Made by a program: the position numbers and the translations under genes
From: Clytia hemisphaerica
Lineage: Eukaryota; Cnidaria; Hydrozoa; Leptothecata; Clytiidae
Direction of reading: 5' to 3'
NCBI GenBank assembly: GCA_902728285.1
Contig: CACVBU010000878.1
Location: 1,737,786 to 1,801,785 of the forward strand
Length of the DNA: 64,000 bases
Shown: piece by piece, positions 1 through 10,488 of the stretch
Layout of the letters: the number at the start of each line of letters is the position of its first letter
Numbering within the stretch: the stretch's first letter is position 1
The notes under the pieces: model-generated
The model's database searches: none
What the model saw: the letters and a program-made list of their open reading frames with translations, nothing else
Told to the model about the DNA's origin: nothing

Positions 1-539
1 GCCCCTAAAAGCCTAGTTTGAATAGGGTTGAAGAAATTTGCTCAAGTTTTCAAATGTACATTTTGTTGATATTTTTGTTCAAACTGTAATTTATCTTTGT
101 TTGTTATTTTATTAATAACTACCTTTACTTTATTGTTTATAGAGCTTCTTGAGCTTTAAAGACCATTATATGGTCGTAACTCGAGAAAGTCCTTCTTAAC
201 TTGGTAAAACAAGATACCGGCAAAGTACAAAAAGTAGAATGTTTGACCAACAACATAAAAGATTTTGCTTGAGAAGTGCAATCACAGCGTTTGATTGATT
301 TCTATTTCGCCCTATTTAAGATGGCGCAGAACTTTTTGATAAATTTTATCCGCAGTATACTCTTGACTATTGTTTATTAGGCAAAGTAGCAATAGAGAAT
401 CAATCAATCAATCAATAATCAAATCAATTAATTATTCCTGATTATTTTTTATGTTTCAATCTTTAAAGCATTAAAAGCTTTATAAGTGCATGACATGACC
501 TTTCAGTGGGGGCATTTAGTGAAAGCTATGACTAGTATA

Positions 540-1705
540 AAGAATTTAACGTTAACATCTTGTGCGTGAAAAATGCTTGAAAACATGACCTGATTATATA
601 CTGAATTGATCATCATAAAAAAAGTAAACCCATATGTACAAAATATAAAGACAGAGTTAGCTTACTTTTAGAAATTTATTTCATATAAGAAGCTACTAGT
701 TGTTTTCAATATAAAAAATTTAACTTTTACGTCTTGGGTGTGAAAAATGCTTGAGAACTTGACCTAATTATAAGCTGAATAGATCATTATAAAAATAATT
801 AAACCCTACAAGAACGTCAAAAATTTTGGAAGCCTTCGAATGTTCTTAGTTTTTTGGATTTGAAGCCTAAAAATGTTCTTAAAATGTTCTTATTTTCAGC
901 ACTTTTTGAGCATTTCAATGTAATTTCTTAAGAAAATGTTTTTAAGTCTCCAAAGCCTTAGAATGTTCTTAGAATGTTCTTAAACTTTTGGGCTTCGAAG
1001 CCTTATGTTCTTATATAGTTTGTTCTTATAAAAAAAAAACGTGTATTTATAAAAAATATTAAAACAGAGTTAGCTACGTTTTAGAAATTTATTTCATATA
1101 AGAAGCTACTAGTTGTATACAATATAAAGAATTTAACGTTTACATATTGTGCGTGAAAAATGCTTGAAAACTTAACCTGATTATAAGCTGAATTGATCAT
1201 TATAAAAATAATTGAACCCTATTTATACAAAATATTAAGACAGAGTTAGCTACGTTTTAGAAATTTATTTCATATAAGAAGCTACTAGTTGTATACAATA
1301 TAAAGAATTAAACGTTTACATCTTGCGTGAAAAATGCTTGAAAATCTAACCTGATTATAAGCTGAATTGATCATCATAAAAAAAGTAAACCCATATGTAC
1401 AAAATATAAGGACAGAGTTAGCTAATTTTTAGAAATTTATTTCATAATATAACGTTTACATCTTGTGCGTGAAAAATGCTTGAAAATCTGACCTGAATAT
1501 AAGCAAGCTGAATTGATCATTATAAAAATAATTAAACCCTATATTTATACAAAATATTAAGACAAAATTAGCTACCTTTTAGAAAGTTATTTCAGAATTT
1601 AGAGTTTACATCTTGTGCGTGAAAAATGCTTGAAAACATGACCTAATTATAAGCTGAATTGATCATTATAAAAATAATTAAACCCTATTTCTACAAAATA
1701 TTAAT
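540..1705. repeat. Satellite-like tandem array, about 140-180 bp unit
   Basis: Six to seven diverged copies of one unit are visible. Each contains GTGAAAAATGCTTGAAAA, then a GACCTGATTATAAGCTGAAT-like stretch, ATCATTATAAAAATAATTAAACC, and a CAGAGTTAGCTA motif near TTAGAAATTTATTTCATATAAGAAGC. Unit starts fall near 568, 744, 1157, 1332, 1472 and 1622. Unit length varies because of internal deletions, and one unit is interrupted at about 800-1040 by another dispersed repeat. No coding potential was seen. Confidence 0.75.
800..1045. repeat. Dispersed GTTCTTATAAAAAAACGTGTA-type repeat
   Basis: AT-rich insertion rich in AATGTTCTTA and GAAGCC motifs, ending in GTTCTTATAAAAAAAAAACG followed by TGTATTTA. 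Related stretches recur near 3345-3480, 16080-16330, 29620-29710, 49990-50045, 58690-58800, 61495-61560 and 62870-63020, so it is a high-copy family. It interrupts the satellite array here. Transposon class unknown. Confidence 0.6.
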
Positions 1706-1934
1706 CTCAAAAAAATATAGAATGAACGGTTAATACATAATGCTGGATGTATTTAAAATGGGTTGGCAACCTAAATTGAGAAACTGCAATGTAAGTAGGG
1801 AAGTTTAAACAAGATTCCATGAGACATGGAAAGCATTTCAAAGTTTCAGTTTTACAAGGTTTTACATGTGAATCTGCATTTCCTTTCATAATGAAACTTT
1901 ATAGTTGAAATTCGTAGCTTATAGTTATAACAAA

Positions 1935-3101
1935 TCATTTTTTTATCATACCGAAAATGATGACAGAATTTTTATTGCCATAATAAAAATGGTCATCTAC
2001 ATTTCCATTATACCACCTGTCATAATTTGTACTATTGTAGCATTTTAGAAGCTCCAATTTTTTATATTGATCGGTTGGATGAAGTAACCATACTTTCCCT
2101 TTATTCGGAAGATCACCATGAAATTCATCAACAACAATAGCATGTCCTCCCCATCCTCCTGTCGGTTTTATCCTCTCTAGTGCAAACATTATTTGGTCAA
2201 ATTGGTTGCCCATCTCTTTCCGACAAAAAAAGTATTTTGCATTGTTGTAGTACAATTTTCCATTTGTCATAAACGACGAAATGTGTTCATACCATTGCTC
2301 ATAAGATGGAGCTGGGTTCAATATCTTGACTACCAACCCTTCCATAAACTTTCCTGCACCCCAAACGAGACTCTCCATTTCTGGCAATTCATCAATAGAA
2401 GTTCTCATCTCTTTCACTTTCGTTTCCATCTCCAAAAGTGATTTTTGCGATTTCTTTTCTAACTCAATCAATCTTTTCACAATGTCACCATCTGTATTCT
2501 GCATCTTTTCTTCAACTTCTATCATCTTTCTTTGAATAGCAACTAGGTCATCCTTCTCTAGTTTTGCCTCGACTTTTTGTATTATATCTGTTTTCATTGC
2601 AGCAAGTTTCTCATCAATTTCGGTTTTCAATTGAATGATTTTGTTATCTTTTTCAACGGAGCGGTTGTTGATTTCAACAATTTTTGCATCAATCATGGCA
2701 AGTTTGGCATCGTTTAAGGTAATCTTGTTGTCAAATTCTTGAAAACTTGCAACCTCACTTTGAAGTCGTTCGACTTCTCTCTCCAAAGTCTTAAATTTTG
2801 ATTTGCCATCACTTTCGTCGCAATTATACGTCATTTTCAATTTAACCTCGAATTCCTTCTGCTCCATTTTGAGCTTCTCGATTTCCCGTTGGTGCTTCAT
2901 TATTTGAATAATATTGTCTTTTTCACTCAAAGTTTTCTCAAACTCCAACACTTTAATTTGATTCTCATAATTCAAGACTTGAATTTTGCGTTCATAATCT
3001 TCTTTCATTTTTGTCATTTCAGCTTTCAATTTTTGAATTTGGTCGCCATTTTGATTTGGTTTCAAACGTAAAGGATCGGTAGCGCAATGAGCAGAATCCA
3101 T
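1935..3101 (-). CDS. Coiled-coil protein with an unrecognised C-terminal domain (388 aa)
   Basis: Open frame of 388 codons without introns. Residues about 18-240 are rich in Lys, Glu, Ile and Leu in heptad-like spacing (for example VERLQSEVASFQEF) and should form a long coiled coil. Residues about 245-388 form a compact, aromatic-rich region that looks globular, beginning near WGAGKFMEGLVVKIL and including GGWGGHAIVVDEFHGD and a Tyr/Asn-rich end (YYGNKNSVIIFGMIKK). I do not recognise this domain. TLDc was considered but its landmarks are absent. The ATG at 3101 is the first in the frame; a short 5' non-coding exon cannot be excluded. There is no signal peptide or membrane segment, so a cytoplasmic or nuclear protein is likely. 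The even coding character over more than 1.1 kb makes a real gene likely, but its function is unknown. Confidence 0.8.
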   Translation of the reverse strand: MDSAHCATDPLRLKPNQNGDQIQKLKAEMTKMKEDYERKIQVLNYENQIKVLEFEKTLSEKDNIIQIMKHQREIEKLKMEQKEFEVKLKMTYNCDESDGKSKFKTLEREVERLQSEVASFQEFDNKITLNDAKLAMIDAKIVEINNRSVEKDNKIIQLKTEIDEKLAAMKTDIIQKVEAKLEKDDLVAIQRKMIEVEEKMQNTDGDIVKRLIELEKKSQKSLLEMETKVKEMRTSIDELPEMESLVWGAGKFMEGLVVKILNPAPSYEQWYEHISSFMTNGKLYYNNAKYFFCRKEMGNQFDQIMFALERIKPTGGWGGHAIVVDEFHGDLPNKGKVWLLHPTDQYKKLELLKCYNSTNYDRWYNGNVDDHFYYGNKNSVIIFGMIKK

Positions 3102-3796
3102 TTTTGATGTATTTCTCTCTTAAAGAAAATATTATCATCTTAAAAGTTGTCATGTACTTCTTGCAATAAAGTACTGCCTATGTTGTTTGTTTTTTAAATG
3201 ATCTTTTTTTTTTTTGCATTGAAAAGAATGTGATATCTGTTAGTAGTTTGTATATTTGCATATGAAAAGCTCACTAATCAGATTTCATACTTTTTATAAG
3301 AATATTTAAAGAATCACATGATTATAAACAAATACACACGTTTTTTAATAAGTACATCCAAAAATTTGAAGCCTTTGGATGTTCTTAACTTTTTGGGTTT
3401 TAAGCCTTAAAAATGTTTTTAAAATGTGCTTATTTTCTCCATTTTGATACCATTTTCACCCATTTTCCTAAAAAATTCGAACATCTATTATTCAAAGTTT
3501 TATCTAATTCAAACTAAAACATTGGTCCCTTCAGCTAGAGAAAGAGTGGTATAAATTACTCTCTGTAATTCGAATATTTCTTTAATGGAGATCGACTTGT
3601 AGAGTCAACTGTACTTCGTTAGTCTATACAAAGCAAGGTGATTAATTTGGCTGAAGTCCAAAACCTTAATACTTTTTTTTAGTGTCAGCTTTCAGAGATG
3701 TCTTTCTAGACAACAGAATTTCGAGGACGTTTTGATACTCTTTCTCACTGATATCTAACTATTTGACTGGATCGGGCGTCCTTTCAGGCTTTAAAA

Positions 3797-3870
3797 TAGT
3801 CTAAATCGCAGACCTCTATAGATAATACTTCCTTCTCTATAAGAAACTCTTTTCGCCAGTGGATGAACAG
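3797..3870. mobile_element. Mini-copy of the TAGTCTGAATCGCAGAC element
   Basis: Starts TAGTCTAAATCGCAGACCTC and ends near CGCCAGTGGATG, the two termini of the 1.09-kb element at 28009-29099 joined with almost nothing between them. A similar short form lies at about 48378-48457. Confidence 0.45.
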
Positions 3871-3879
3871 AAACTTATA

Positions 3880-4035
3880 AAATAAAGCGTGGCCAGTGTT
3901 AGATGTTACTAGTCCGCTATCTTGTTTTCAATTCTGGTCGTTAACAGCGCGACTTGAATGATTTAAAGTTTAGAAAAACAACTTGGTGGATACGTCGACT
4001 TCTAAACTGGACACTTTCCACGGGAAGTCTGTGCG
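3880..4035. repeat. Dispersed repeat also present at 14984-15190
   Basis: Shares ACTAGTC, GTTTTCAATTCTGGTCGT, a CTAAACTGGACAC block and the end CACGGGAAGTCTGTGCGCAG with the inverted-repeat element in the LamG gene intron at 14984-15190. This copy looks truncated or diverged. Confidence 0.5.
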
Positions 4036-4399
4036 CAGTTAGTATATGTAATTACATGATAACGAGTGTAATTCGAGAATAATTGTACTAGTGGTTTTTT
4101 TGTTGTTAATTTTCCGAGTCCGAAAGGACGAGGAAAATTCGAAACAAAAAAATCACACTGCAATTTTCTAATTGTACGAGCTATTATGTGATTACGAGCT
4201 AATCGCACAATAGGTTTCACTACTTTTCCCAACGCGCCAAATAAGAAAAAATAAACCAGCTGCGCTGGAAGCTCCGGCTTAAGAGATTAAAAGATGAGCT
4301 TGTTGAGTTAGCTGTGTTAGAATGTTGCCCACCAACTACTAATCAAAACAGATCAGAAAGCAAAGTAACAATTCTATTGCAGAGCAAGTATGAGAAATA

Positions 4400-4831
4400 C
4401 TTTAGGCGTACAAACTTTCGCGAGCAGAAACTTTCGCGAGGACGAAAAATCGCGAAATTCACGACATTTACTTTCGCGAATTTAACGGAAAAATATTTTT
4501 CGCGAGCATAAACTTTCACGAATCAAGACGTAAAATTGAGAATTTTCACATGAAAAAATGGCTTAGAGACACAAATACTTCTTGGGTTGGCTTGAAACAT
4601 TTGTCCTTTGACTTATTAGTCTTTTAGCAGGCTAAAAAGTGCCATAAAAGTTACATTCTATTGAAAGTTTGAAGTTTTACAGATTTTCTATTTTGTCAAG
4701 AATTTTTTGCGAGCATAAACTTTCGCGAATGGCCCTTCCTAGAATTTTTAAAGACATTTACTTTCGCGAAAAGGGCCAAAATTCGCGAAAATCGCGAAAG
4801 TTTCTGCTCGCGAAAGTTTCTACGCCTAAAG
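4400..4831. mobile_element. MITE with CTTTAGGCG termini and TA target duplication
   Basis: Long terminal inverted repeats: the left end reads CTTTAGGCGTACAAACTTTC and the right end is its near-perfect complement ending CTACGCCTAAAG, with TA on both sides. The inside is full of TTCGCGA motifs and has no coding capacity. The TA duplication suggests a Tc1/mariner-type transposase acting in trans. Related TTCGCGAA-rich elements occur near 8835, 45735, 58155 and 59484. Confidence 0.75.
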
Positions 4832-5229
4832 TAATCTTAACAAATAAATAAACCAGCTGGAAGTTTAGCTCTTCTAAGTGATTACACATGCACTTTCTTG
4901 CCTAAAGAACCAACCCCACCCCCGCCCACTCATCCTTGACTAAAAAGTTCAAAATTGGAGCTAAAGGAGATAACATTTAGAAGTGAATATTTTCAAGTTC
5001 TTATAAATTGAATTTTTTCTAAACTTGCCAATAGCGAAGCCATGATGCGCCGTTGATTTGATTGTTCGGATAAAATTTTGGGGAGAAAAATAGCCTAAAT
5101 TAGAGGCCACGGCTTTTTGTCTAAGCTTAAGCATTATTTTTTCTGTTGGGATAATACTTGGAAAAGAGTAGGATAAACCAAATAAAATGGTACAATAGTG
5201 TGTATGTAATAAATAGTGGTATATTTGGA

Positions 5230-6010
5230 AAAAAACCTGTTTCGGGTTTGAAAAATCTTCGAAAGGGATGGTCGCCCCAGCCAATGAAATTACGACAAAG
5301 TCCAAAAAATATAATTTTCAGTTATAACACTGTGAAAATTTCTCCGATCTTGTTCAAATTTACACAGGAATTGTGTTTTAGTATCCTTTACTGAATTCTC
5401 ATAGTAATATGTTTGTAGAAAATCTGTGTCGGGTTTGAAAAATCAAAAGGAACGGTCGCCAGCAGCGATGAAATTACGACAAAGTCCAAAAACGATAATT
5501 TTCAACCATAACACTGTGAAAATTTCTCCAATCTTGTTCAAATTTTCACAGGAATTGTGTTTTAGTATCCTTTACTGAATTCTCATAGTAATATGTTTGT
5601 AGTCGGGTTTGAAAAATCAAAAGGAACGGTCGCCAGCAGCGATGAAATTACGACAAAGTCCAAAAAACGATCATTTTCAGCCATAACACTGTGAAAATTT
5701 CTCCAATCTTGTTCAAATTTTCAAAGGAATTGTGTTTTAGTATCCTTTACTGAATTCTCATAGCGATATGTTTGTAAAAAATCTGTGTCTGATTTGAAAA
5801 ATCAAAAGGAACGGTCGCCAGCCGCGATGAAATTACGACAAAGTCCAAAAACGATCATTTTCAGCCATAACACCATGAAAATTTCTCCAATCTTGTTCAA
5901 ATTTTCACAGGAATTGTGTTTTAGTATCTTTTACTGAATTCTCATAGTTATATGTTTTTAAAAAATCTGTGTTGGGTTTGAAAAATCAAAAGGAACGGTC
6001 GCCGGGCAGA
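5230..6010. repeat. Tandem repeat, about 180-bp unit, 4-5 copies
   Basis: Units carry GGGTTTGAAAAATC, GGAACGGTCGCCAGC, GATGAAATTACGACAAAGTC, CACTGTGAAAATTTCTCC and TTTAGTATCCTTTACTGAAT in constant order. Copies begin near 5243, 5423, 5602, 5785 and 5965. The last is degenerate and fades by about 6050. Confidence 0.85.
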
Positions 6011-6492
6011 GTCATGATGAAATTACAAAACAGGATCATTTTCAGCTGACGATTCATGGCCAAAATTTCTCCAAAGTCTTTCCACATTGTTAGAGAGCCA
6101 GTATGCATCAAACTTCTCTTAAATCATGTCCAAAACATCATGAATAATGATGAAAATGATCAAATTTTCACTGAGATTTGCCAGTATTTGCTACACAGCC
6201 AGCTAGTCCACTTTCGGCAGCCATCTTTTTCTTAAAATACTTTCGGCCGGAATTTCCTTTCGGCCAATCAAATCACAGTATTATTGGAATCAGATAATCC
6301 GTTTTTATTAAATCGGAATAGATCATCGGATTAGATAAACAAACAAAAAATGTCTTGACCGTCGTCGTCGGACGAGAGAGAATTTAAGGCTCCTAGGCCG
6401 GAGCAATAACCCATTGTGCGATTATAGTTATAAGGAATATGATACATGTTCTCTATCTTTACAGGAATAAGCAGAAGAAGCAAAAAGAGATA

Positions 6493-6592
6493 TCCCAGCT
6501 CGCACACAACGTTGTTTTAACGTTCATGTAACGTTATATGGACGTTGTGAACGTTAGATAAACGTTGAAACAACGTTGTGTGCCTGTTGGGA
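6493..6592. mobile_element. 100-bp palindromic MITE with AACGTT repeats, TA-flanked
   Basis: The ends are TCCCAGCTCGCACACAACG and CGTTGTGTGCCTGTTGGGA, flanked by TA. The interior consists largely of AACGTT steps. Probably a very short Tc1/mariner-type non-autonomous element. Confidence 0.65.
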
Positions 6593-7444
6593 TATTCCGC
6601 CCGTTTATCAATTTTTAGTGTTCTTTCCCGCTGGTCACACTTAGGCAAAATTACTGCCGGGTATGTTCGAGCCAAGGGTCTTTTTCACACTCTCGACAAT
6701 CTCTCAGAGGGGAGACCATGAAGAACCTTTTATGTTTCTTTTAGGGTTTCTGATAATGTGAGAATGACAATTGAAGTGCTCTAAGGGTTATAAATTCACA
6801 AAATTTCGAGAAAAATTTAATAATTTAGGCTGAAATTTTTGGGAAAATAGTTTCTTCGTTTCTTCGGTTCGTAATACACATTTTTTTTTTTTAAGAAATA
6901 CACTTTTAAGAAACATGAGGCTCAGAATGCCTAAAAACTAAGAAACATCTAAGAAACATGCTAAAAAAAACGAATAACGTTTTTTTGATTCGTTTTTTTT
7001 TAAGAACCTTCCAATCAAAACAAACGTTTTTTTTTTCTTTGCATGAAAAAACAGGCTGATTATGTCAAAAAGTTTAGAAACCTGTAAGAAATATTTAAGG
7101 CTCAAAAGTCCGATTCCTTAAGAAACATTGAGGCTGCTTTTTAAAACTAGTTTCTTAAAAAAAAACGACAAAATTGACCAACAAAGTTTTTCGGACTCTC
7201 AAAGCTAGATGACTGGAAACGAATTTTTAACTCTTATACTATTTTGTACCCCATCAAAACACAATTCACTAACGTCCATCAAAATCAATATTGAATTTCT
7301 AATGACTATCAACAGGTTTATGAATTTAAATATGAAATACGTAATTTATTATGATTAAAGTTTGACTAAGACTACTTTATCGGTCCTTTTTCCATCGGCC
7401 CTTATTGCTTGCGTAATTAGGGCCAGTGTACAAGGGGCTGGTAA
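6593..7444. other. Intergenic, low complexity
   Basis: No gene was supported. Around 6880-7150 there are many TTAAGAAACAT/AAGAAAC steps and poly-T runs, a low-complexity relative of the GTTCTTA repeats. The rest shows no recognisable structure. Confidence 0.4.
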
Positions 7445-7690
7445 TAGTTTAAAGGTTCTGGTTTTTAAATAAAAGTGATATCATTTGCTTACTCACCAAT
7501 TTTAATTCACAAGCTTTTTGACATTGGATTGACACGGGTGTGGTGCAAGATTGGTCAGAAAGAGGAAAAGAAAAACATTTTTTTGCTTACATCAGCATTT
7601 TATAACAATAGGCAGACACTGTCCTGATATGAAATATGTGTCTGATATGAAACGGGAACACTTGCGTAAAAATAAAACCTTTAACAGGTC
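7445..7690 (+). repeat. Dispersed repeat, inverted copy at 61545-61790
   Basis: About 240 bp containing TTTGCTTACTCACCAATTTT, CAAGCTTTTTGACATTG, GACACGGGTGTGGTGCAAGA and CCTGATATGAAATATGTGTC. The same order is found on the opposite strand at 61545-61790 with scattered substitutions. No termini or target duplication could be fixed. Confidence 0.7.
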
Positions 7691-7769
7691 TCATTTACTA
7701 GTTATAGTTTATGTGGTAAAATAATATTCGTTCAAAGTCGGTTTCATTTCACATTTGGAACCCAAATCC

Positions 7770-7842
7770 AAATCCAATAAAGTTTATCTCTCACTTGCAC
7801 TGAAGCGAAAATATAAAAGCATCACACACAAAAGCTTGTATT
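7770..7842 (-). pseudogene. Decayed duplicate of the GPCR 3' coding end
   Basis: This stretch repeats the coding sequence at about 7886-7964 (shared ATAAAGTTTAT, TCTCACTTG, CTGAAGCGAAAATATAAA and GCATCACACAC). It corresponds to TM7 and the start of the C-tail of the neighbouring receptor and lies just downstream of its stop. There are several substitutions and a small deletion, and no open frame of its own. Confidence 0.75.
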
Positions 7843-7864
7843 TGATGGTAAACTTTAAAGTCAA

Positions 7865-8740
7865 TCAGCGTGAAAAATTCTTCCATATCCGATAAAGTTT
7901 ATTTCTCACTTGTGCTGAAGCGAAAATATAAATAAAAGCATCACACACGAAAGCTATCGGATAACACAAATCAATAACCCAATGAAAAGAAGTTGGGATT
8001 TGTTTTTTCGCAATCTGGTGATACCAATAATGGATCCAGTTTGGTGCCAACCATAGAACCACGAATGAAATGATCAATAAAAATGGAAAGAAGATTCGCT
8101 GCTTTCTACGTTTCTTCTCTCTCGACCCTTCCTCGTGTTGCATCGATGGTACGAATTCTCTCTGTTTTCGAATGCAATAAAACAAATACCCATACGTTAA
8201 ACAAAATGCTAGGAAACATATTACATCAAGAATGGGTGGCATTGTAAAGACAGTTAACGTATTCCCGATATCGTCCAGTGATGAATTATCCTTGACAACA
8301 AAATTCAGTAACAGTGTGGTGCTCAATGATACAAAGGGTAGGACAGCTAATGCAATTCTTGCTCTCCTAGTCGTAACCACAAAAGTGTATTTCAAATTAA
8401 GATATACTGCTAAAAATCGGTCGGTTGTGATTAAAAGCATAATTAGAATATACCAAATAGTCATGAATGAGCCATAAATCAAATAGAAAATCATATAGTA
8501 GCCAGTTTTTGGTGCTTTTGTAAAGAATTTTAGAATAACTTCACTAATAATATGTGACAAAGCTAATAAGATTTCTAAAACGCTTAAATTGGTCAAGAAC
8601 AGTTTTTGTATTTTGGTGAAAACACAATCTTCGCGTGTCCGTTTGAGAACGAATAATGCGAAAATGTGAAGTGTAATTGTTATAGGGTATACAATTAATT
8701 CTATTGCTGGTACTAATGCTGGTCGAGTCCAAGTCGTCAT
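7865..8740 (-). CDS. Rhodopsin-type (class A-like) GPCR, divergent, single exon
   Basis: 291 codons without introns. Seven hydrophobic segments are visible at residues about 11-32, 46-70, 83-106, 127-149, 166-190, 216-238 and 253-276. The TM3 end is DRF (107-109) instead of DRY. TM6 has LWLAP (229-233) for the CWxP motif. TM7 has DAFIY (267-271) for NPxxY, followed by a short basic helix 8. The Asp normally at TM2 position 2.50 is Glu56 within NLSVLEILL. No Cys sits at the top of TM3 or in extracellular loop 2, so the canonical disulfide is missing. Intracellular loop 3 is short and very basic. The N-terminus is only about 10 residues, with no signal peptide. It should be a plasma-membrane receptor, with ligand unknown. 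Its 3' end has been duplicated just downstream. Confidence 0.85.
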   Translation of the reverse strand: MTTWTRPALVPAIELIVYPITITLHIFALFVLKRTREDCVFTKIQKLFLTNLSVLEILLALSHIISEVILKFFTKAPKTGYYMIFYLIYGSFMTIWYILIMLLITTDRFLAVYLNLKYTFVVTTRRARIALAVLPFVSLSTTLLLNFVVKDNSSLDDIGNTLTVFTMPPILDVICFLAFCLTYGYLFYCIRKQREFVPSMQHEEGSREKKRRKQRIFFPFLLIISFVVLWLAPNWIHYWYHQIAKKQIPTSFHWVIDLCYPIAFVCDAFIYIFASAQVRNKLYRIWKNFSR

Positions 8741-8834
8741 GATATTGTGAAAAATGGAATTTCTCTAAAAGGAATCATTTATAATCCGTATATTAAAGTA
8801 ATATGGGTGTTATATCATAATATGATAATTTATT

Positions 8835-9000
8835 GGAACTAATTTTCGCGGGAATTAATTTAGCCTTTTGAACCCGCGAAATGCAACTTTTCTCAATTTT
8901 ATCGAAAAATTTGAAAAATCCCTAGGAAAATGAAAGAAATTTGTCCAAAAAATGGCAAAATCGCGAAAATTAAAACTCGCGAAATGCTATTTTTTCGTCT
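8835..9000. mobile_element. MITE of the TTTTCGCGAAA family
   Basis: Starts near CTAATTTTCGCGGGAATTAA and ends near AAAACTCGCGAAATG. The middle shares CTAGGAAAATGAAAGAAAT with the copy at 59484-59637, so the two are the same family. Exact termini unclear. Confidence 0.55.
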
Positions 9001-10209
9001 GGTATTCTGTAAAAATTACACAATATCAATATGTAAGCCAACAATGAGATTCGATGTACACTTTCACGACGATTTTGACTTCTTTCCGTAAAAATTCACT
9101 TAATATTGCATGAAGATGTTCTTGAAATCAGCTTCTTTGGACTTTGAACTCCGTACTTACTCACTAAATGGCACATAAAAAGCTTTCTAAGAGAGGGAAG
9201 TGTGTGTGGCCAAGTAACTCACAATTTTACGTTAAAACTTTCATGTGTGCTAAATGAAACATGAACTTTAATTTGTTCCGCAAATAATGAATCGTAAAAT
9301 TGTAAATTAAAAAAACTTTTTCTTTCCGTTTTATATTCTCACTTTTTCTGAATATCTGGTCAAGAAGTTTGACTGTTTATTTTTTATATCGAAAGTATAA
9401 AAATCACATCTTTACGATATCAGCTCATGAAATATTTTCGTAAATTGAACTAAAGCAAATACTGTTGAGGACCATTCCAGGTAAATTTCACACCCGAAAG
9501 GATATAACCTATACCCAATTGAACCACCTCTATGTGCGCTATCAAATGGGTCTTGACACTCCTTGGTCCCTGCTGGTGGTATCTAGTCAAAATTGAGCGA
9601 GACGTAGCCCCCCCCCTTCCTCAGGAATGGCCGTTGAGGCTTTTCAACTTGAACCTCTACAGCTTGAATGTTTCCTTAACTCGAACAAGTTTTCGGGTCC
9701 CTTTAGTTAACAATTTCTTAAAAACCTCATACCATATCTTGAAATTTCAAAGATTCAAACAAATTTGTGCGCGTTCGAACTATGCTATGGAAACTTCACT
9801 GTAGCGAGCAAAGTGTGTTTGGGGTAAAATGGTTAAAACTTCATACCTTGCAAAATTCACCAAAATTATAAGAATATGTATCTGCTAATTTGCTGTGTAG
9901 AATACATTTTCCGTCTCAGAAAAAAAACCTTGCCACTGTATCTAAACGCCATAAACGCTATGACCTCCTAATTAAATTTAAAAGATGATACTTGACAATT
10001 ATCTGTTCAATTTTGCAACTAAAGAGAAGGTTCGAGGAAGAAATCCACGAATAGAGTTCTTTTAAAAACCGTCCCTTTCCTTCCTTTTGGTAGACAACCA
10101 CGGGAGCGAGGAGCCTTTTGGTCGGCATCTGATCTCACTTAACTTTAAAGTCACAAAAACTTTAAATTTAAGCGTCTAAAACTTCATTTTTCTACTTACC
10201 TTTTTCTAG
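9001..10209. other. No gene seen; presumed 5' intron of the LamG gene
   Basis: The exon at 10210 opens in phase 1, so coding exons must exist upstream, but none could be identified here. A fragment of the CTCTATAACTCGAATGT-type repeat lies near 9650-9690. Confidence 0.4.
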
Positions 10210-10488
10210 ATCCTTCTTTCGCACGAAACTGGACGAATATCGGGGAGTGTGATATTTCACTATGTGAACGTCACATATGTCGAAACAACGCCACATGTTT
10301 CCCCGATTATTCCGATTTGGATAACTATCAATGTCAATGTGCACCTGGCTATCATGGTCGTACGTGCCAAAATAAAATAACAGATTTTTGTGTTGGAGAT
10401 CCTTGCCATGGTGGAGAGTGCGTGTGGACAGCGAATGGACGGAAATGTTTTTGTCAGTATGGTAGAGTTGGTGATAACTGTCTCATTG
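10210..10488 (+). CDS. Exon: EGF-like domains 1 and 2 of the agrin-type gene
   Basis: Acceptor TTTTTCTAG before 10210, donor G|GTAAAT after 10488, phase 1 at both ends. Translation shows CERHICRNNATCFPDY ... CQCAPGYHGRTC and CVGDPCHGGEC ... CFCQYGRVGDNC, two six-cysteine EGF modules. Phase 1-1 boundaries are typical for shuffled extracellular modules. Confidence 0.88.

Larger units (their letters stand above)
3102..4397. other. Intergenic, repeat fragments only
   Basis: No supported gene. It contains a GTTCTTA-family fragment (about 3345-3480), a partial pogo-like end reading AGAGTCAACTGTA near 3600-3613, and pieces of two other dispersed repeats (3797-3870 and 3880-4035). Confidence 0.5.

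Noticed and set aside
1935-2370. TLDc domain at the C-terminus of the coiled-coil gene
   Set aside because: Characteristic landmarks of TLDc could not be matched; left as unknown.
9430-9485. Upstream exon of the LamG gene ending at CCATTCCAG|GTAAAT
   Set aside because: The donor-like site exists, but the frame needed has an upstream stop within about 15 codons, no acceptor and no domain-like sequence.
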